58,156 nucleotides of DNA from Streptomyces sparsogenes (lineage in GTDB: Bacteria; Actinomycetota; Actinomycetes; Streptomycetales; Streptomycetaceae): positions 1 to 58,156 of the forward strand of contig NZ_MAXF01000141.1 in NCBI RefSeq assembly GCF_001704635.1, given 5' to 3'. Under the pieces are notes generated by a model that ran no database searches, was not told where the DNA came from, and saw only the letters and a program-made list of their open reading frames with translations. The translations under genes were made by a program, and so were the position numbers. Positions 1 to 8,810 of this stretch are shown here, in pieces (position 1 is the first letter of the stretch; every line of letters starts with the position of its first letter).

Positions 1-1557
1 TGCACGGCGGAGCCGGCCCATGCTGGCCGCGGCGTCGATGCCGTGCCCGACCACGTCGCCGACCGCCAGCGCCACCCGCGCGCCGGACAGCGGGATCACG
101 TCGAACCAGTCGCCGCCCACGCCGTGGCGGACGTCCGTGGGCAGATAGCGCGACGCCACCTCGAGGGCGGGGCTCTCGGGCAGGTCGTGCGGCATCAGGC
201 TCCGCTGGAGGGCCAGGGCCGCGGTGTGCTCGCGGGTGTAGCGGCGGGCGTTGTCCACGCACAGGGCGGCCCGTGCGACCAGCTCCTCGGCCAGCATCAG
301 GTCGTCCTCCTCGAACGGGACCGGGTGGCGGGTGCGGACGAAGGAGGCCACGCCCAGGATGGTGCCGCGCGCGCTGATCGGCGTGACCATCAACGAGCGC
401 ATCCCGAACTCGCGGACCTTGCCGGCCCGGGCCGGATCGGGGTTGTCGCCGGTCCACGCGGTGACGGAGACGTCCATGACCGGGTCCAGGATGGCCTCAC
501 CGGAGAAGAAGCAGGAGGCGAAGGGGGAGCCGGGGGAGATGGCGATGACGTCTCCGGGCACCGCGATGGCCTCCGGGGTGCCTTCGTGGATGGAGGTCTG
601 GCCCGCCCGCCGGAAGACCGGCAGCGTCCGGCGCGGTGAGGCCACCGGCTCCTCGCCGCGCAGCACCGACTCCAGCAGGTCGACGGTCACGAAGTCGGCC
701 AGCCGGGGGACGGCGAAGTCGGCCAGCTCCTGGGCGGTCCGCAGCACGTCCAGGGTGCTGCCGATCTTCGCGCTGGCCTCGCTCAGCAGGGCCAGCCGTT
801 CCCGGGCCCGCCATCGGTCGGTCACGTCCATGCCCATGTAGCACACGCCCACCGGGTTGCCGTCGGCGTTGTCGAGCCGGAAGAAGGAGGTGGAGTACGC
901 GTGCTCGTGGTACGGATCGGCCAGGGTCCAGCCCCGGTACTCGTAGTCGATCACCGGTTTGCCGGTCTCCAGCGCCTTCCGCATCTGCGCTTCGAGGGCG
1001 TCGGTGTCCAGGCCGGGCAGGAACTCCCCCATCCGGTGGCCCAGCCGCTGCTCGCGCGGCACCCCGCCGTAGCGCTCCAGCATGTCGTTGAGCCACACGT
1101 ACCGCAGGTCCGGGCTGAGGACGGCCATGCCGATGGGGGAGCGGACGAGAAACGCCTCCAGCAGCGATCCGCTCAGCGCCCACGAGGGGATCTTCGAGAG
1201 GTCGACCGCGGAGATCAGCCAGCACCTGCGGCCGCAGAAATCGGACATCGCCGAGATCCGCACCCCGGCCTCGACCGGGTGGCCGGCGCGGTGCCGGAGC
1301 GTCACCAGGCCGCCCCAGCTGCCCTGCCGGCGGCACTGGTCCGCGATGCCCTCCGCCTTCGCCGCGTCCTCGGGGGTCGCCAGCAGCACGGTGGCAGGCT
1401 TCCCCACCACCTCGGCCGCCGGATAGCCGAGGAGCTGCTCCGTGGCGGTGGTCCACCCGACGACGATGCCCGCCGCGTCGATCACCGCGGTCGCCGCGTC
1501 GGCCATGTCGAACGGGACGTGCGCTTCTGTGGGAACGATTCCCTCGGGACTGGTCAT
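1..1557 (-). CDS. PAS/PAS/GAF SpoIIE-type protein phosphatase (3' end outside window)
   Basis: The first 519 residues of a PP2C (SpoIIE/RsbU-like) phosphatase; the C-terminus runs off the window. A first PAS domain lies near residues 18-110 (ATAVIDAAGIVVGW), a second near 135-240 (SPIGMAVLSPDLRYVWLND), a GAF domain near 265-425, and the phosphatase starts near 450 with GVGGDWFDVIPLSGARVALA and GDVVGHGID, which carry metal-binding Asp residues. Such proteins dephosphorylate anti-anti-sigma factors in partner-switching cascades; the sensory domains imply signal input, with no membrane segment, so it is probably cytosolic. The ATG at 1557 is the first in frame after the intergenic gap. It closely resembles the complete homologue at 12807-15230. 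Confidence 0.9.
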   Translation of the reverse strand, partial: MTSPEGIVPTEAHVPFDMADAATAVIDAAGIVVGWTTATEQLLGYPAAEVVGKPATVLLATPEDAAKAEGIADQCRRQGSWGGLVTLRHRAGHPVEAGVRISAMSDFCGRRCWLISAVDLSKIPSWALSGSLLEAFLVRSPIGMAVLSPDLRYVWLNDMLERYGGVPREQRLGHRMGEFLPGLDTDALEAQMRKALETGKPVIDYEYRGWTLADPYHEHAYSTSFFRLDNADGNPVGVCYMGMDVTDRWRARERLALLSEASAKIGSTLDVLRTAQELADFAVPRLADFVTVDLLESVLRGEEPVASPRRTLPVFRRAGQTSIHEGTPEAIAVPGDVIAISPGSPFASCFFSGEAILDPVMDVSVTAWTGDNPDPARAGKVREFGMRSLMVTPISARGTILGVASFVRTRHPVPFEEDDLMLAEELVARAALCVDNARRYTREHTAALALQRSLMPHDLPESPALEVASRYLPTDVRHGVGGDWFDVIPLSGARVALAVGDVVGHGIDAAASMGRLRRA

Positions 1558-1592
1558 CGCCCGCCCCATCTGCGGAGACATTTCTGTTAATA

Positions 1593-2597
1593 CTATGACT
1601 CCTGCGCCTCGCCAGTGGTGAGCCGGGCCACGATCAGGGCGAGCAGGATGATGCCGCCGTAGATCGCCTGGATCCAGAAGGACGACACCTGGGCAAGCGT
1701 GAGCAGGTTCTCCAGCATCCCCAGCAGCAGCGTGCCCAGCAGGGCGCCGAGCAGCGAGCCGCGGCCGCCCCGCAGGCTGATGCCGCCGATCACCGCGGCC
1801 GCGAACACGGTGAAGATCATGCCGCTGCCCTGGTCGGCGTTGACCGCGCCGACCCGTCCGGCGATGACCAGGCCCGCGACGGCCGACAGGGCCCCGCCCA
1901 CCACCAGCACGGCCCAGCCCACCCGCGCCACCCGGATGCCCGCCGCGCGGGCGGCCGGGGCGTTGCCGCCGACCGCGTACACCGCGCGGCCGAAGCGGTG
2001 GTAGCGCAGGCAGAACCCGGCCACCGCGAAGCATCCGGCGGTCAGCCACACGCAGAGCGGCAGCCCCAGCCAGGTGTCGGAGCCCAGCGCGAAGAAGGCG
2101 GCCGGGGCGTCGAAGAGCGTCCTGCCCGAGACCAGTCCGATCAGCAGCCCGCGCAGCACGATGTTCATCGCGAGGGTGACGATGAAGCCGTTGAGCCCCA
2201 GCCCCACGATCAGGGCGGCGTTGACCGCGCCCACGCACGCCCCGGCCACCGGGATGATCAGCAGGCCGAGCCACGCGGGCCAGAGGGTGCCGAAGCCGCC
2301 GGAGGCGGCGGGCATGACGACCAGGAAGCCGAGCGCGGGCGCCAGGCCCGCGACGGACTCGAGCGAGAGGTCCATCCGGCCGCTGAGCAGGATCATCGCC
2401 TCGGCGAGCACCAGCAGCCCCAGCGCCGAGGAGGCGCCCAGGATGTTGATCAGGTTGTCCCGCTCCAGGAACGTGTGGTCGGTCACCGCGCCCACCACCA
2501 CCAGCAGCACCACCGCGGGCAGCAGCGCCAGGTCCCGCACCCGGAACAGGGCGGCGCGGCGGGCCGGGCCGGCCGGCGAGGCGGCCGGGTCACCCAT
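1593..2597 (-). CDS. Sugar ABC transporter permease (RbsC family)
   Basis: Integral membrane permease of 334 residues of the BPD_transp_2/RbsC type, with about 8-10 hydrophobic segments and the family hallmarks NAALIVGLGLNGFIVTLA and AAAVIGGISLRGGRGS. It forms the channel of a ribose-type monosaccharide importer with the double ATPase immediately upstream (the two ORFs overlap by 8 nt) and the binding lipoprotein before that. The order binding protein, ATPase, permease and the coupling to an L-fuconate dehydratase gene suggest that fucose, fuconate or a related deoxy-sugar is the substrate. It is the last gene of the operon; its stop lies about 35 nt from the divergent-facing SpoIIE gene start. 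Confidence 0.9.
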   Translation of the reverse strand: MGDPAASPAGPARRAALFRVRDLALLPAVVLLVVVGAVTDHTFLERDNLINILGASSALGLLVLAEAMILLSGRMDLSLESVAGLAPALGFLVVMPAASGGFGTLWPAWLGLLIIPVAGACVGAVNAALIVGLGLNGFIVTLAMNIVLRGLLIGLVSGRTLFDAPAAFFALGSDTWLGLPLCVWLTAGCFAVAGFCLRYHRFGRAVYAVGGNAPAARAAGIRVARVGWAVLVVGGALSAVAGLVIAGRVGAVNADQGSGMIFTVFAAAVIGGISLRGGRGSLLGALLGTLLLGMLENLLTLAQVSSFWIQAIYGGIILLALIVARLTTGEAQES

Positions 2598-4107
2598 GGC
2601 CGGGCGTCACCCCTTCGACCGCGGCGAGCAGATCCGCGTCCCGCCACCCCGCCGGGTACTCGGCCGACACGAAGCCGTTGAACATGACCAGGACCCGGTC
2701 GCAGACGCGCAGGTCCTCCAGCTGGTCGGAGACCACCAGCACCGCGCGTCCCTCGGCCCGGGCCCGCAGCGCCGCCGCCAGCAGGGTCTGCTTGGCCCGT
2801 ACGTCCACCCCGGCCGTCGGGTCGATGAGCACCAGCACCCTGGGGTCGGTGGCCAGGGCGCGCGCCAGGACCACCTTCTGCTGGTTGCCGCCGGACAGCC
2901 GGCTCAGCGGCTCGGCGGGCCCCCGGGTGCCGATGTCGAGATCGGCGATCGCCCGCCGGGCGACCGCGTCCCGGGCCCGGGGGCTGATCAGGCCAAGCGG
3001 CCCGAGCCGGCCGCTGATCGGCATGGTGATGTTCTCGGCCACCGACAGCCCCGCGACCAGCCCCTCGTGGTGCCGGTCGCGCGGCAGACAGCCGACCCCG
3101 GCGGCCAGGGCCGCGGGGACGCTTCCGGTGCGCAGCGGGCGGCCGAAGATCCAGGCCCGGCCGCCGGTGGTCCGGTGCAGCCCGGCCAGCGCGGCCCCGA
3201 GCTGATGGCTGCCCGAGCCGGCGAGCCCGGCCAGGCCCACCACCTCACCGGCCCCGACGGTGAGGCTGATGTCATGGAAGCGCGGGCTGCTGAGGTGCTC
3301 CAGGCGCACGGCGGCGGGGGCCGGGCCGGCCGGCCGCGGCCGCTCGGCGGGCGGGGCCGGCGGCCCGCCGCGCCCGCCGGTCATCGCCTCGATCAGCTTG
3401 CCCGGGGGCATCTCGCCGACCGGGGCGGTGACGATCCGCCGGGCGTCGCGCAGCACGGTCACGACCTGGCACACCTCGTACACCTCCCGCAGGTGGTGGG
3501 AGATGTAGAGGAAGGTGACCCCGGCCTCCTCGAGCCGCCGCATATGGGCGAACAGCCGGCCGGCCGCCCGGCTGTCGAGCTGGGCCGTCGGCTCGTCCAG
3601 GACGATGAGGCGGGTGCCGCGCGAGAGCGCCCGCGCGATCTCCACCAGCTTGGTGTCCTCGACGCTCAGCCCGCCGGCCCGGGCCGTCTCGTCCACCGGC
3701 ACGCCCCACTCGTCCAGGAGCGCGCGGGCCCGGCGCCGCATCAGCCGCCGGCTGATCACCCGGCCCCGCGGGGTGACCGGCTGACGGCCCAGGAACAGGT
3801 TCTCCGCCACCGACAGCTCGCCGACGACCGTCGACCGCTGGTAGACGCACGCCACCCGGCGCCGCCAGGCCGCCCGGTCCGCGAGGGGTGGCGCGGGTTC
3901 GCCGTCGTACCGCACGGTGCCGCGCTCCGGCCGGGTGAGGCCGGTGAGGACCGACACGAGCGTGGACTTGCCCGCGCCGTTGCGGCCGACGAGGGCGTGG
4001 GAGGCGCCCGCCTCGACGGCGAGGTCCGTGTCCAGCAGGGCCACCGTGGGCCCGTACCGCTTGGTGATCCCACGGGCCTCGACGAGCGGGGGTCGGGCGC
4101 GGGTCAT
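2590..4107 (-). CDS. Sugar ABC transporter ATP-binding protein (RbsA family, two NBDs)
   Basis: A 505-residue tandem ATPase. The first nucleotide-binding domain has an intact Walker A (GRNGAGKST) and Walker B (LIVLDEPTA), with a diverged signature (GGLSVEDTKLVEIARAL). The second has a degenerate P-loop without the lysine (GLAGLAGSGS), a good signature (LSGGNQQKVVLARAL) and an Asp-type Walker B (VLVLIDPTAGVD). One active and one degenerate site is normal for RbsA/MglA-type proteins. It energises import through the downstream permease. I chose the ATG at 4107, which overlaps the stop of the upstream binding-protein gene by 4 nt; the frame stays open further upstream but those residues are not ATPase-like. 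Confidence 0.92.
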   Translation of the reverse strand: MTRARPPLVEARGITKRYGPTVALLDTDLAVEAGASHALVGRNGAGKSTLVSVLTGLTRPERGTVRYDGEPAPPLADRAAWRRRVACVYQRSTVVGELSVAENLFLGRQPVTPRGRVISRRLMRRRARALLDEWGVPVDETARAGGLSVEDTKLVEIARALSRGTRLIVLDEPTAQLDSRAAGRLFAHMRRLEEAGVTFLYISHHLREVYEVCQVVTVLRDARRIVTAPVGEMPPGKLIEAMTGGRGGPPAPPAERPRPAGPAPAAVRLEHLSSPRFHDISLTVGAGEVVGLAGLAGSGSHQLGAALAGLHRTTGGRAWIFGRPLRTGSVPAALAAGVGCLPRDRHHEGLVAGLSVAENITMPISGRLGPLGLISPRARDAVARRAIADLDIGTRGPAEPLSRLSGGNQQKVVLARALATDPRVLVLIDPTAGVDVRAKQTLLAAALRARAEGRAVLVVSDQLEDLRVCDRVLVMFNGFVSAEYPAGWRDADLLAAVEGVTPGHG

Positions 4108-5126
4108 CGGCGGTTGCCCCACAGCGCCGGGTCGTCGACGTTCCGCCGGGTCACCAGGGGCGCGGGGAGCTGGTCCTGGAGGATGCCGCCGGGCAGCTCG
4201 ACGACGGTGCTGCCGTGGCCCGTGCGGCCCGGGTGGAAGGTCTTCCCGGCCATCGCCCGCTTGATGTAGTACATGGCGTACTTGGCGTAGAGGTCGGCGG
4301 GCTGGGAGACGGTGGCGTCGAGGAAACCCTGGCGGATGGCCCTGAGTTCCTCGGGGATGCCGTCGTTGGAGACGATCGTGATGTGCCGGGGGCGGCCCGC
4401 GCGCACCAGAGCGTGGTGCCGCTGGAGGGTGCGCAGGGTCGGCGCCAGATACACCCCGCCGGCCTGCAGATAGATGCCCTTGATGGTGGGGTTGGCGCTG
4501 TACAGCGCCTCCAGGCCGGCCGCGGCCCTGTCCGCCTGCCATCCGGCGGGGATGTTCAGCACCTTGATCGCCGGGTGGTGCCGCGCCATGCACCGGGAGA
4601 AGGCGGACGTGCGGTCGCGGCCGTTGGCCGAGGCCAGGTCGCCCTGGATCTGCACCACCTTGCCCGTCCTCACGGCCCGGCCCAGGACCTGGCAGGCCTT
4701 GCGGCCGTAGGCGCGGTTGTCGGCCCTGACCACCATCGCCACCTTCCCCTTCTCGGGGGCCACGTCGACCGCGACCACGGGGACGTTCCGGCGCTGCGCG
4801 GCGCGCAGGCCCGCGACGACGGCGGCGGAGTCGATGGGCGAGACCACCAGGCCCTTGACGCCCTCGGACAGCAGGTTCTGGATGTCGGCGATCTGTTTCG
4901 CGGCGTCGCCGTCGGAATTGACCGTGGGGAGCACCCGCACGCCCTGGGCGGCGGCCTGCCGCGGGATGTCCTGGTTGTACGCCTGCCAGAACGGCGAGGT
5001 GAGGAACGGCAGCACCACCCCGACCCGGCCGCCGGCCGACCCGCCGCCCCCGCAGCCCGCGGCGGCCGGGGCCAGCGCCAGGACGAGGACCGTGGCGGCG
5101 GCCCGGCGGCGCCCCGCGCCCCTCAC
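4104..5126 (-). CDS. Sugar ABC transporter substrate-binding lipoprotein
   Basis: A 340-residue periplasmic-binding-protein-like (type I, RbsB family) lipoprotein. The N-terminus has an Arg-rich start, a hydrophobic stretch and a lipobox ending in Cys25 (PAAAGC), so the mature protein should be membrane-anchored on the outside. The core shows the family features VGVVLPFLTSPFWQAYNQ, DIQNLLSEGVKGLVVSPIDS and a C-terminal ADLYAKYAMYYI region. It captures the sugar for the RbsC/RbsA pair downstream. I chose the GTG at 5126 because it overlaps the stop of the dehydratase gene by 4 nt (GTGA), implying translational coupling. The frame is open far upstream, but that part is antisense shadow of the dehydratase gene. 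Confidence 0.9.
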   Translation of the reverse strand: MRGAGRRRAAATVLVLALAPAAAGCGGGGSAGGRVGVVLPFLTSPFWQAYNQDIPRQAAAQGVRVLPTVNSDGDAAKQIADIQNLLSEGVKGLVVSPIDSAAVVAGLRAAQRRNVPVVAVDVAPEKGKVAMVVRADNRAYGRKACQVLGRAVRTGKVVQIQGDLASANGRDRTSAFSRCMARHHPAIKVLNIPAGWQADRAAAGLEALYSANPTIKGIYLQAGGVYLAPTLRTLQRHHALVRAGRPRHITIVSNDGIPEELRAIRQGFLDATVSQPADLYAKYAMYYIKRAMAGKTFHPGRTGHGSTVVELPGGILQDQLPAPLVTRRNVDDPALWGNRR

Positions 5127-6460
5127 GCCACCCCCTGCGCCCGCTCGGCGAGCCAGACGGCGCCGTGGGGGTAGGCGTACGCGCGCAGCGACTCGGGGCG
5201 CAGGGTGGAGCTGAACCCGGGGACGGAGGGGGCCGTGTACCGCCCCCGGGCGATCACCGCGGGATCGGTGAAGTGCTCGTGCAAATGGTCCACGTACTCG
5301 ACCGTCCGGTCCTCCCGCGTCCCGGAGACCGCCACGTAGTCGAACATGGCCAGGTGCCGCACCAGCTCGCACAGTCCCACGCCCCCCGCGTGCGGGCACA
5401 CCGGGACCCCGAAACGGGCGGCGAGCAGCAGGATCGCCAGGTGCTCCGAGACCCCGCCGACGCGGCAGGCGTCCAGCTGGAGGATGTCCAGGGCCCCGGC
5501 GAGCAGCAGCTGTTTGAAGACCACGCGGTTGGCCGTGTGCTCGCCGGCCGCGACCTTCACGGGTGCGACGGCGCGGCGGATCGCGGCGAGGCCGAGAATC
5601 TCGTCGGGGGAGGTGGGTTCCTCGATCCAGTACGGGTCGAATCCGGCCAGCGCCTGGACCCACGCGACCGCCTCGCCCGGCTCCCACCGCTGGTTGGCGT
5701 CCAGCGCGATCCGGATGTCCGGGCCGACCGCCTCGCGGGCGATCCGGCAGCGCCGCAGGTCCTCCTCCAGGTCGGCGCCGACCTTCAGCTTGATCTGGGT
5801 GAAGCCCTCGGCGACGGCCCGGCGGGCGGCCGAGGCGAGCCGGGCGTCGGAGTAGCCGAGCCAGCCCGGGGAGGCGGCGTAGGCGGGATAGCCCTCGGCC
5901 CGCAGCCGGGCCTCGCGCTCGGCCTTGCCGGGTTCGGCGCGGCGCAGGATCCGCAGCGCCTCCTCGGGGGTCAGCGCGTCGGTGAGGTAGCGGAAGTCGA
6001 CGAGGGCGACGAGCTGCTCGGGGGTGAGGTCGGCCAGCAGCTTCCACAGCGGCTTCCCCGCCCGCTTGGCGTACAGGTCCCACAGGGCGTTCATCACGGC
6101 GCCGACGGCCATGTGCGTGACGCCCTTGTCCGGGCCCAGCCAGCGCAGCTGGCTGTCGCCGGCCAGCGCCCGGTACACGGCGCCCAGGTCGGCCGGGGCG
6201 GCGCCCAGCTCCGCCCCGGTCAGGTGCGGGCGCAGGGCGTCGATCGCCGCGACCGCCACCTCGTTCCCCCGGCCGATGGTGAAGCAGAAGCCGTGTCCCT
6301 CCAGGCCGTCGGGGGCGTCCGTGCGCAGGATCACATAGGCGGCCGAGTAGTCGGGGTCGGGGTGCATGGCGTCCGAGCCGTCGAGCCGCCGGGAGGTGGG
6401 GAAGCGGATGTCGCGGGTGTCGACGGCCGTGATGCGCGCCCTGGTCAGCCGCTGTGTCAT
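5123..6460 (-). CDS. L-fuconate dehydratase (enolase superfamily)
   Basis: A 445-residue mandelate-racemase-like enolase. L-fuconate dehydratase (EC 4.2.1.68) converts L-fuconate to 2-keto-3-deoxy-L-fuconate in the oxidative L-fucose pathway. Family-specific segments are the N-terminal ITAVDTRDIRFPTSRRLDGS, HGFCFTIGRGNE, the PDKGVTHMAVGAVMNALWDLY block and VALVDFRYLTDALTPEEAL. Catalytic features include the Lys pair in IKLKVGAD, the metal ligands in ALDANQRW and WIEEPTSPDE, AAGEH, and the PVCPHAGGVGLCE loop. It is the first gene of the minus-strand operon and is coupled to the sugar ABC transporter. No fucose dehydrogenase or lactonase lies in the window, so the rest of the pathway must be elsewhere, or fuconate itself may be imported. 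Confidence 0.88.
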   Translation of the reverse strand: MTQRLTRARITAVDTRDIRFPTSRRLDGSDAMHPDPDYSAAYVILRTDAPDGLEGHGFCFTIGRGNEVAVAAIDALRPHLTGAELGAAPADLGAVYRALAGDSQLRWLGPDKGVTHMAVGAVMNALWDLYAKRAGKPLWKLLADLTPEQLVALVDFRYLTDALTPEEALRILRRAEPGKAEREARLRAEGYPAYAASPGWLGYSDARLASAARRAVAEGFTQIKLKVGADLEEDLRRCRIAREAVGPDIRIALDANQRWEPGEAVAWVQALAGFDPYWIEEPTSPDEILGLAAIRRAVAPVKVAAGEHTANRVVFKQLLLAGALDILQLDACRVGGVSEHLAILLLAARFGVPVCPHAGGVGLCELVRHLAMFDYVAVSGTREDRTVEYVDHLHEHFTDPAVIARGRYTAPSVPGFSSTLRPESLRAYAYPHGAVWLAERAQGVA

Positions 6461-6580
6461 GCCTGATCACGCACCCGTCGCTCGTGCCCTCGGCAACGCC
6501 GCTACGCCTCGCGAAGAAACTCAACATAGAGCATAAACCCGGCAAAAGCCTCAGAGTGTGCGATCGGACGCTCCTTGTCG

Positions 6581-6603
6581 CGGAACTATTGACAACGGTT
6601 CCG
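6581..6603. promoter_or_regulatory. Inverted repeat, candidate GntR operator
   Basis: CGGAAC at 6581-6586 and GTTCCG at 6598-6603 form a perfect 6-bp inverted repeat around an 11-nt spacer. The spacer contains the TTGACA -35-like hexamer at 6589-6594. A second, weaker pair (TTGTC 6575-6579 and GACAA 6591-6595) overlaps it. The position between divergent operons and over a promoter element fits an autoregulatory GntR/FadR operator. Binding is inferred. Confidence 0.5.
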
Positions 6604-6618
6604 TGGCGAGCTGAGGAT
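6589..6618 (+). promoter_or_regulatory. Probable promoter of gntR-ansP operon, possibly leaderless
   Basis: TTGACA (6589-6594) is followed after 18 nt by GAGGAT (6613-6618), an acceptable streptomycete -10. The GTG start at 6625 lies only 6 nt after the -10, so the transcript may start at the start codon. The same GAGG could instead act as a ribosome site 8 nt before the GTG if transcription begins further upstream. Confidence 0.5.
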
Positions 6619-6624
6619 CGGCCC

Positions 6625-7371
6625 GTGAACCTGTCAGACAGCCAGACAGCTCTATCCGTCCCCCGCCGAGTCAGCGCCTTGGAGGCCGTGCTCACGCACC
6701 TTCGCCAGGCCATCGAGGGGGGCGAGTACGCGGTCGGGGACAAGCTTCCGTCCGAGGCGGAGCTCTGCCGCCGGCTGGAGGTCAGCCGGCCGGTCCTCCG
6801 GGAGGCGCTGCGGGCCCTGCAGACCATGGGGCTCACCGCGTCGCGCACCGGCAAGGGTACCTTCGTCATCTCCAGCGGCCCGGTGGCGGACCCCACCTTC
6901 GGCGACTACACGGCGAGCGACCTGCTCGAGGTGCGGCGGCACGTCGAGATCCCGGTCGCCGGGTACGCGGCCACCCGCCGCACCGCCGAGGACCTCGACC
7001 ACCTGGGCCATCTGCTGGACCGGATGGAGCGGGAGACCGACACCACCGCGTGGGTGGCGATGGACACACTTTTCCATCTGGCCATTGCCCAAGCGGCCCG
7101 GAACCCTGTATTCCGCAAGGTGATCGAGGAAATCCGCGACGCCCTGGCACGGCAGTCCGCGTTCCTCAACGAACTCGGCGGCCGGCGCGAGCAGGCCAAC
7201 CGGGAACACCGGGCGATCGTCGAGGCGCTGTCCGACGGCTCCGAACCCGACGCCGTGGCGGCGATGACCCATCACCTCCAGCGCGTCGAAAAAACCCTCA
7301 CCTCCATCGTGCGGGCCGCCCCCGGGGCGGACCGCACCGCAATACCCACGGAAGGCGGACAGCAGGAGTGA
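6625..7371 (+). CDS. GntR-family (FadR/FCD) transcriptional regulator
   Basis: A 248-residue regulator with an N-terminal winged helix (VLTHLRQAIEGGEYAVGDKL, PSEAELCRRLEVSRPVLREA, TGKGTFV, about residues 15-85) and a C-terminal FCD ligand domain (about 95-235, LLEVRRHVEIPVAGYAA and a helix-rich region ending EHRAIVEAL). FCD domains bind small carboxylates or amino acids through a metal. The GTG at 6625 was preferred to an ATG at 6454 because the intervening residues have no family character and a GAGG or -10 element precedes the GTG. Its stop overlaps the asparagine permease start (GTGA), so it is probably the regulator of the asparagine operon. It also faces the fuconate operon, which it might control too. 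Confidence 0.85.
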   Translation: MNLSDSQTALSVPRRVSALEAVLTHLRQAIEGGEYAVGDKLPSEAELCRRLEVSRPVLREALRALQTMGLTASRTGKGTFVISSGPVADPTFGDYTASDLLEVRRHVEIPVAGYAATRRTAEDLDHLGHLLDRMERETDTTAWVAMDTLFHLAIAQAARNPVFRKVIEEIRDALARQSAFLNELGGRREQANREHRAIVEALSDGSEPDAVAAMTHHLQRVEKTLTSIVRAAPGADRTAIPTEGGQQE

Positions 7372-8810
7372 GCGAGCAGTCCCTCCGGCACGAAGAACGC
7401 CGTCAGCAGCACACCGACACGTCCCCCGCGCACATCGACGCGGGGGACGCCGGGTACAGCAAGTCCCTCAAGGCCCGGCACGTCAACATGATCGCCATCG
7501 GTGGCGCCATCGGCACCGGGCTCTTCCTCGGAGCCGGCGGGCGGCTCAACGACGCCGGACCCTCGCTCTTCGTCGCCTACGCGGTCTGCGGAGTCTTCGC
7601 CTTCCTGGTGGTGCGGGCCCTGGGCGAGCTCGTGCTGCACCGCCCCTCCTCGGGCGCCTTCGTCTCGTACGCCCGTGAGTTCCTCGGCGAGAAGGGCGCC
7701 TTCGTCGCCGGCTGGATGTACTTCCTGAACTGGGCCACCACCGGGATCGCCGACATCACGGCCGTCGCGACCTACACCCACTACTGGGGCATGTTCACCG
7801 ACATCCCGCAGTGGGTGATCGCCCTGATCGCGCTCGCCGTCGTGCTGGCGGTGAACCTCATCTCGGTGAAGATCTTCGGCGAGATGGAGTTCTGGTTCGC
7901 GATCATCAAGGTCGGCGCGCTCGTCGCCTTCATGGCGATCGGCATCTTCCTGCTGGTCACCCGCCACCCCATCGACGGCAACGACCCCGGCCCCGCGATG
8001 ATCTTCGACCACGGCGGCGTCTTCCCGCACGGGGTGCTCCCGATGCTGCTGGTCATCCAGGGCGTCATCTTCGCCTACGCGTCCGTCGAGCTCGTCGGCG
8101 TCGCGGCGGGGGAGACCGAGAACCCCGAGAAGATCATGCCCAAGGCGATCAACTCCATCATGTGGCGCGTCGCCCTCTTCTACGTCGGCTCCGTGGTGCT
8201 GCTCTCCATGCTGATGCCGTTCACCTCCTACTCCGCCGACCAGAGCCCGTTCGTGACCGTGCTGTCCAACATCGGCGTGCCCTCGGCGGGCGGGGTGATG
8301 AACCTCGTCGTGCTCACCGCCGCCATGTCCAGCCTCAACTCCGGGCTCTACTCCACCGGCCGCATCCTGCGCTCGATGGCCATGTCCGGCTCCGCCCCCA
8401 AGTTCACCGGTGTGATGAGCCGCACCCACGTCCCGTACGGCGGGATCCTGCTCACCGCCTTCTTCTGCGTGCTGGGCGTGGGCCTGAACTACGTGGTGCC
8501 CAGCAAGGCCTTCGAGATCGTGCTGAACTTCGCCGCGATCGGCATCCTCTCCACCTGGGCCATGATCATGCTGTGTCACCTGCTCTTCTGGCGGCGCTCC
8601 CGGGAGGGACTGGTCGAGCGCCCCGGCTACCGGCTCCCCGGATCGCCGTACACCGAGATCGTCACCATCGGCTTCCTCGCCTCCGTGCTGGTCCTGATGT
8701 GGGCCGACGGCGGGCCCAGCCGGCTGACGGTCATGGCGCTCCCGGCGATCGTGCTGGCCCTGGTCCTCGGCTGGTTCGGCGTACGGAACCGGGTGACCGG
8801 ACGGCGATGA
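7368..8810 (+). CDS. ansP: L-asparagine permease (AnsP-like, APC superfamily)
   Basis: A 480-residue amino-acid permease with about 12 membrane segments. The first shows the amino-acid/polyamine/organocation signature (SLKARHVNMIAIGGAIGTGL, FLGAGGRL); later segments include FVSYAREFLGEKGAFVAGWM and the conserved VELVGVAAGETENPEKIMPK loop. The close fit to AnsP/GABA-permease-type proteins and its place before an asparaginase and an aspartase make L-asparagine the likely substrate. The GTG start at 7368 overlaps the regulator stop and has a purine-rich GAAGGCGG about 9 nt upstream. Its own stop overlaps the next start (ATGA), so regulator, permease and asparaginase are translationally coupled. 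Confidence 0.87.
   Translation: MSEQSLRHEERRQQHTDTSPAHIDAGDAGYSKSLKARHVNMIAIGGAIGTGLFLGAGGRLNDAGPSLFVAYAVCGVFAFLVVRALGELVLHRPSSGAFVSYAREFLGEKGAFVAGWMYFLNWATTGIADITAVATYTHYWGMFTDIPQWVIALIALAVVLAVNLISVKIFGEMEFWFAIIKVGALVAFMAIGIFLLVTRHPIDGNDPGPAMIFDHGGVFPHGVLPMLLVIQGVIFAYASVELVGVAAGETENPEKIMPKAINSIMWRVALFYVGSVVLLSMLMPFTSYSADQSPFVTVLSNIGVPSAGGVMNLVVLTAAMSSLNSGLYSTGRILRSMAMSGSAPKFTGVMSRTHVPYGGILLTAFFCVLGVGLNYVVPSKAFEIVLNFAAIGILSTWAMIMLCHLLFWRRSREGLVERPGYRLPGSPYTEIVTIGFLASVLVLMWADGGPSRLTVMALPAIVLALVLGWFGVRNRVTGRR

Noticed and set aside
4104..6896. A 930-codon open frame on the minus strand covering the binding protein and beyond
   Set aside because: Only the last 340 codons look like a protein family; the rest is Arg/Pro/Ala-rich antisense-frame shadow of the dehydratase gene.
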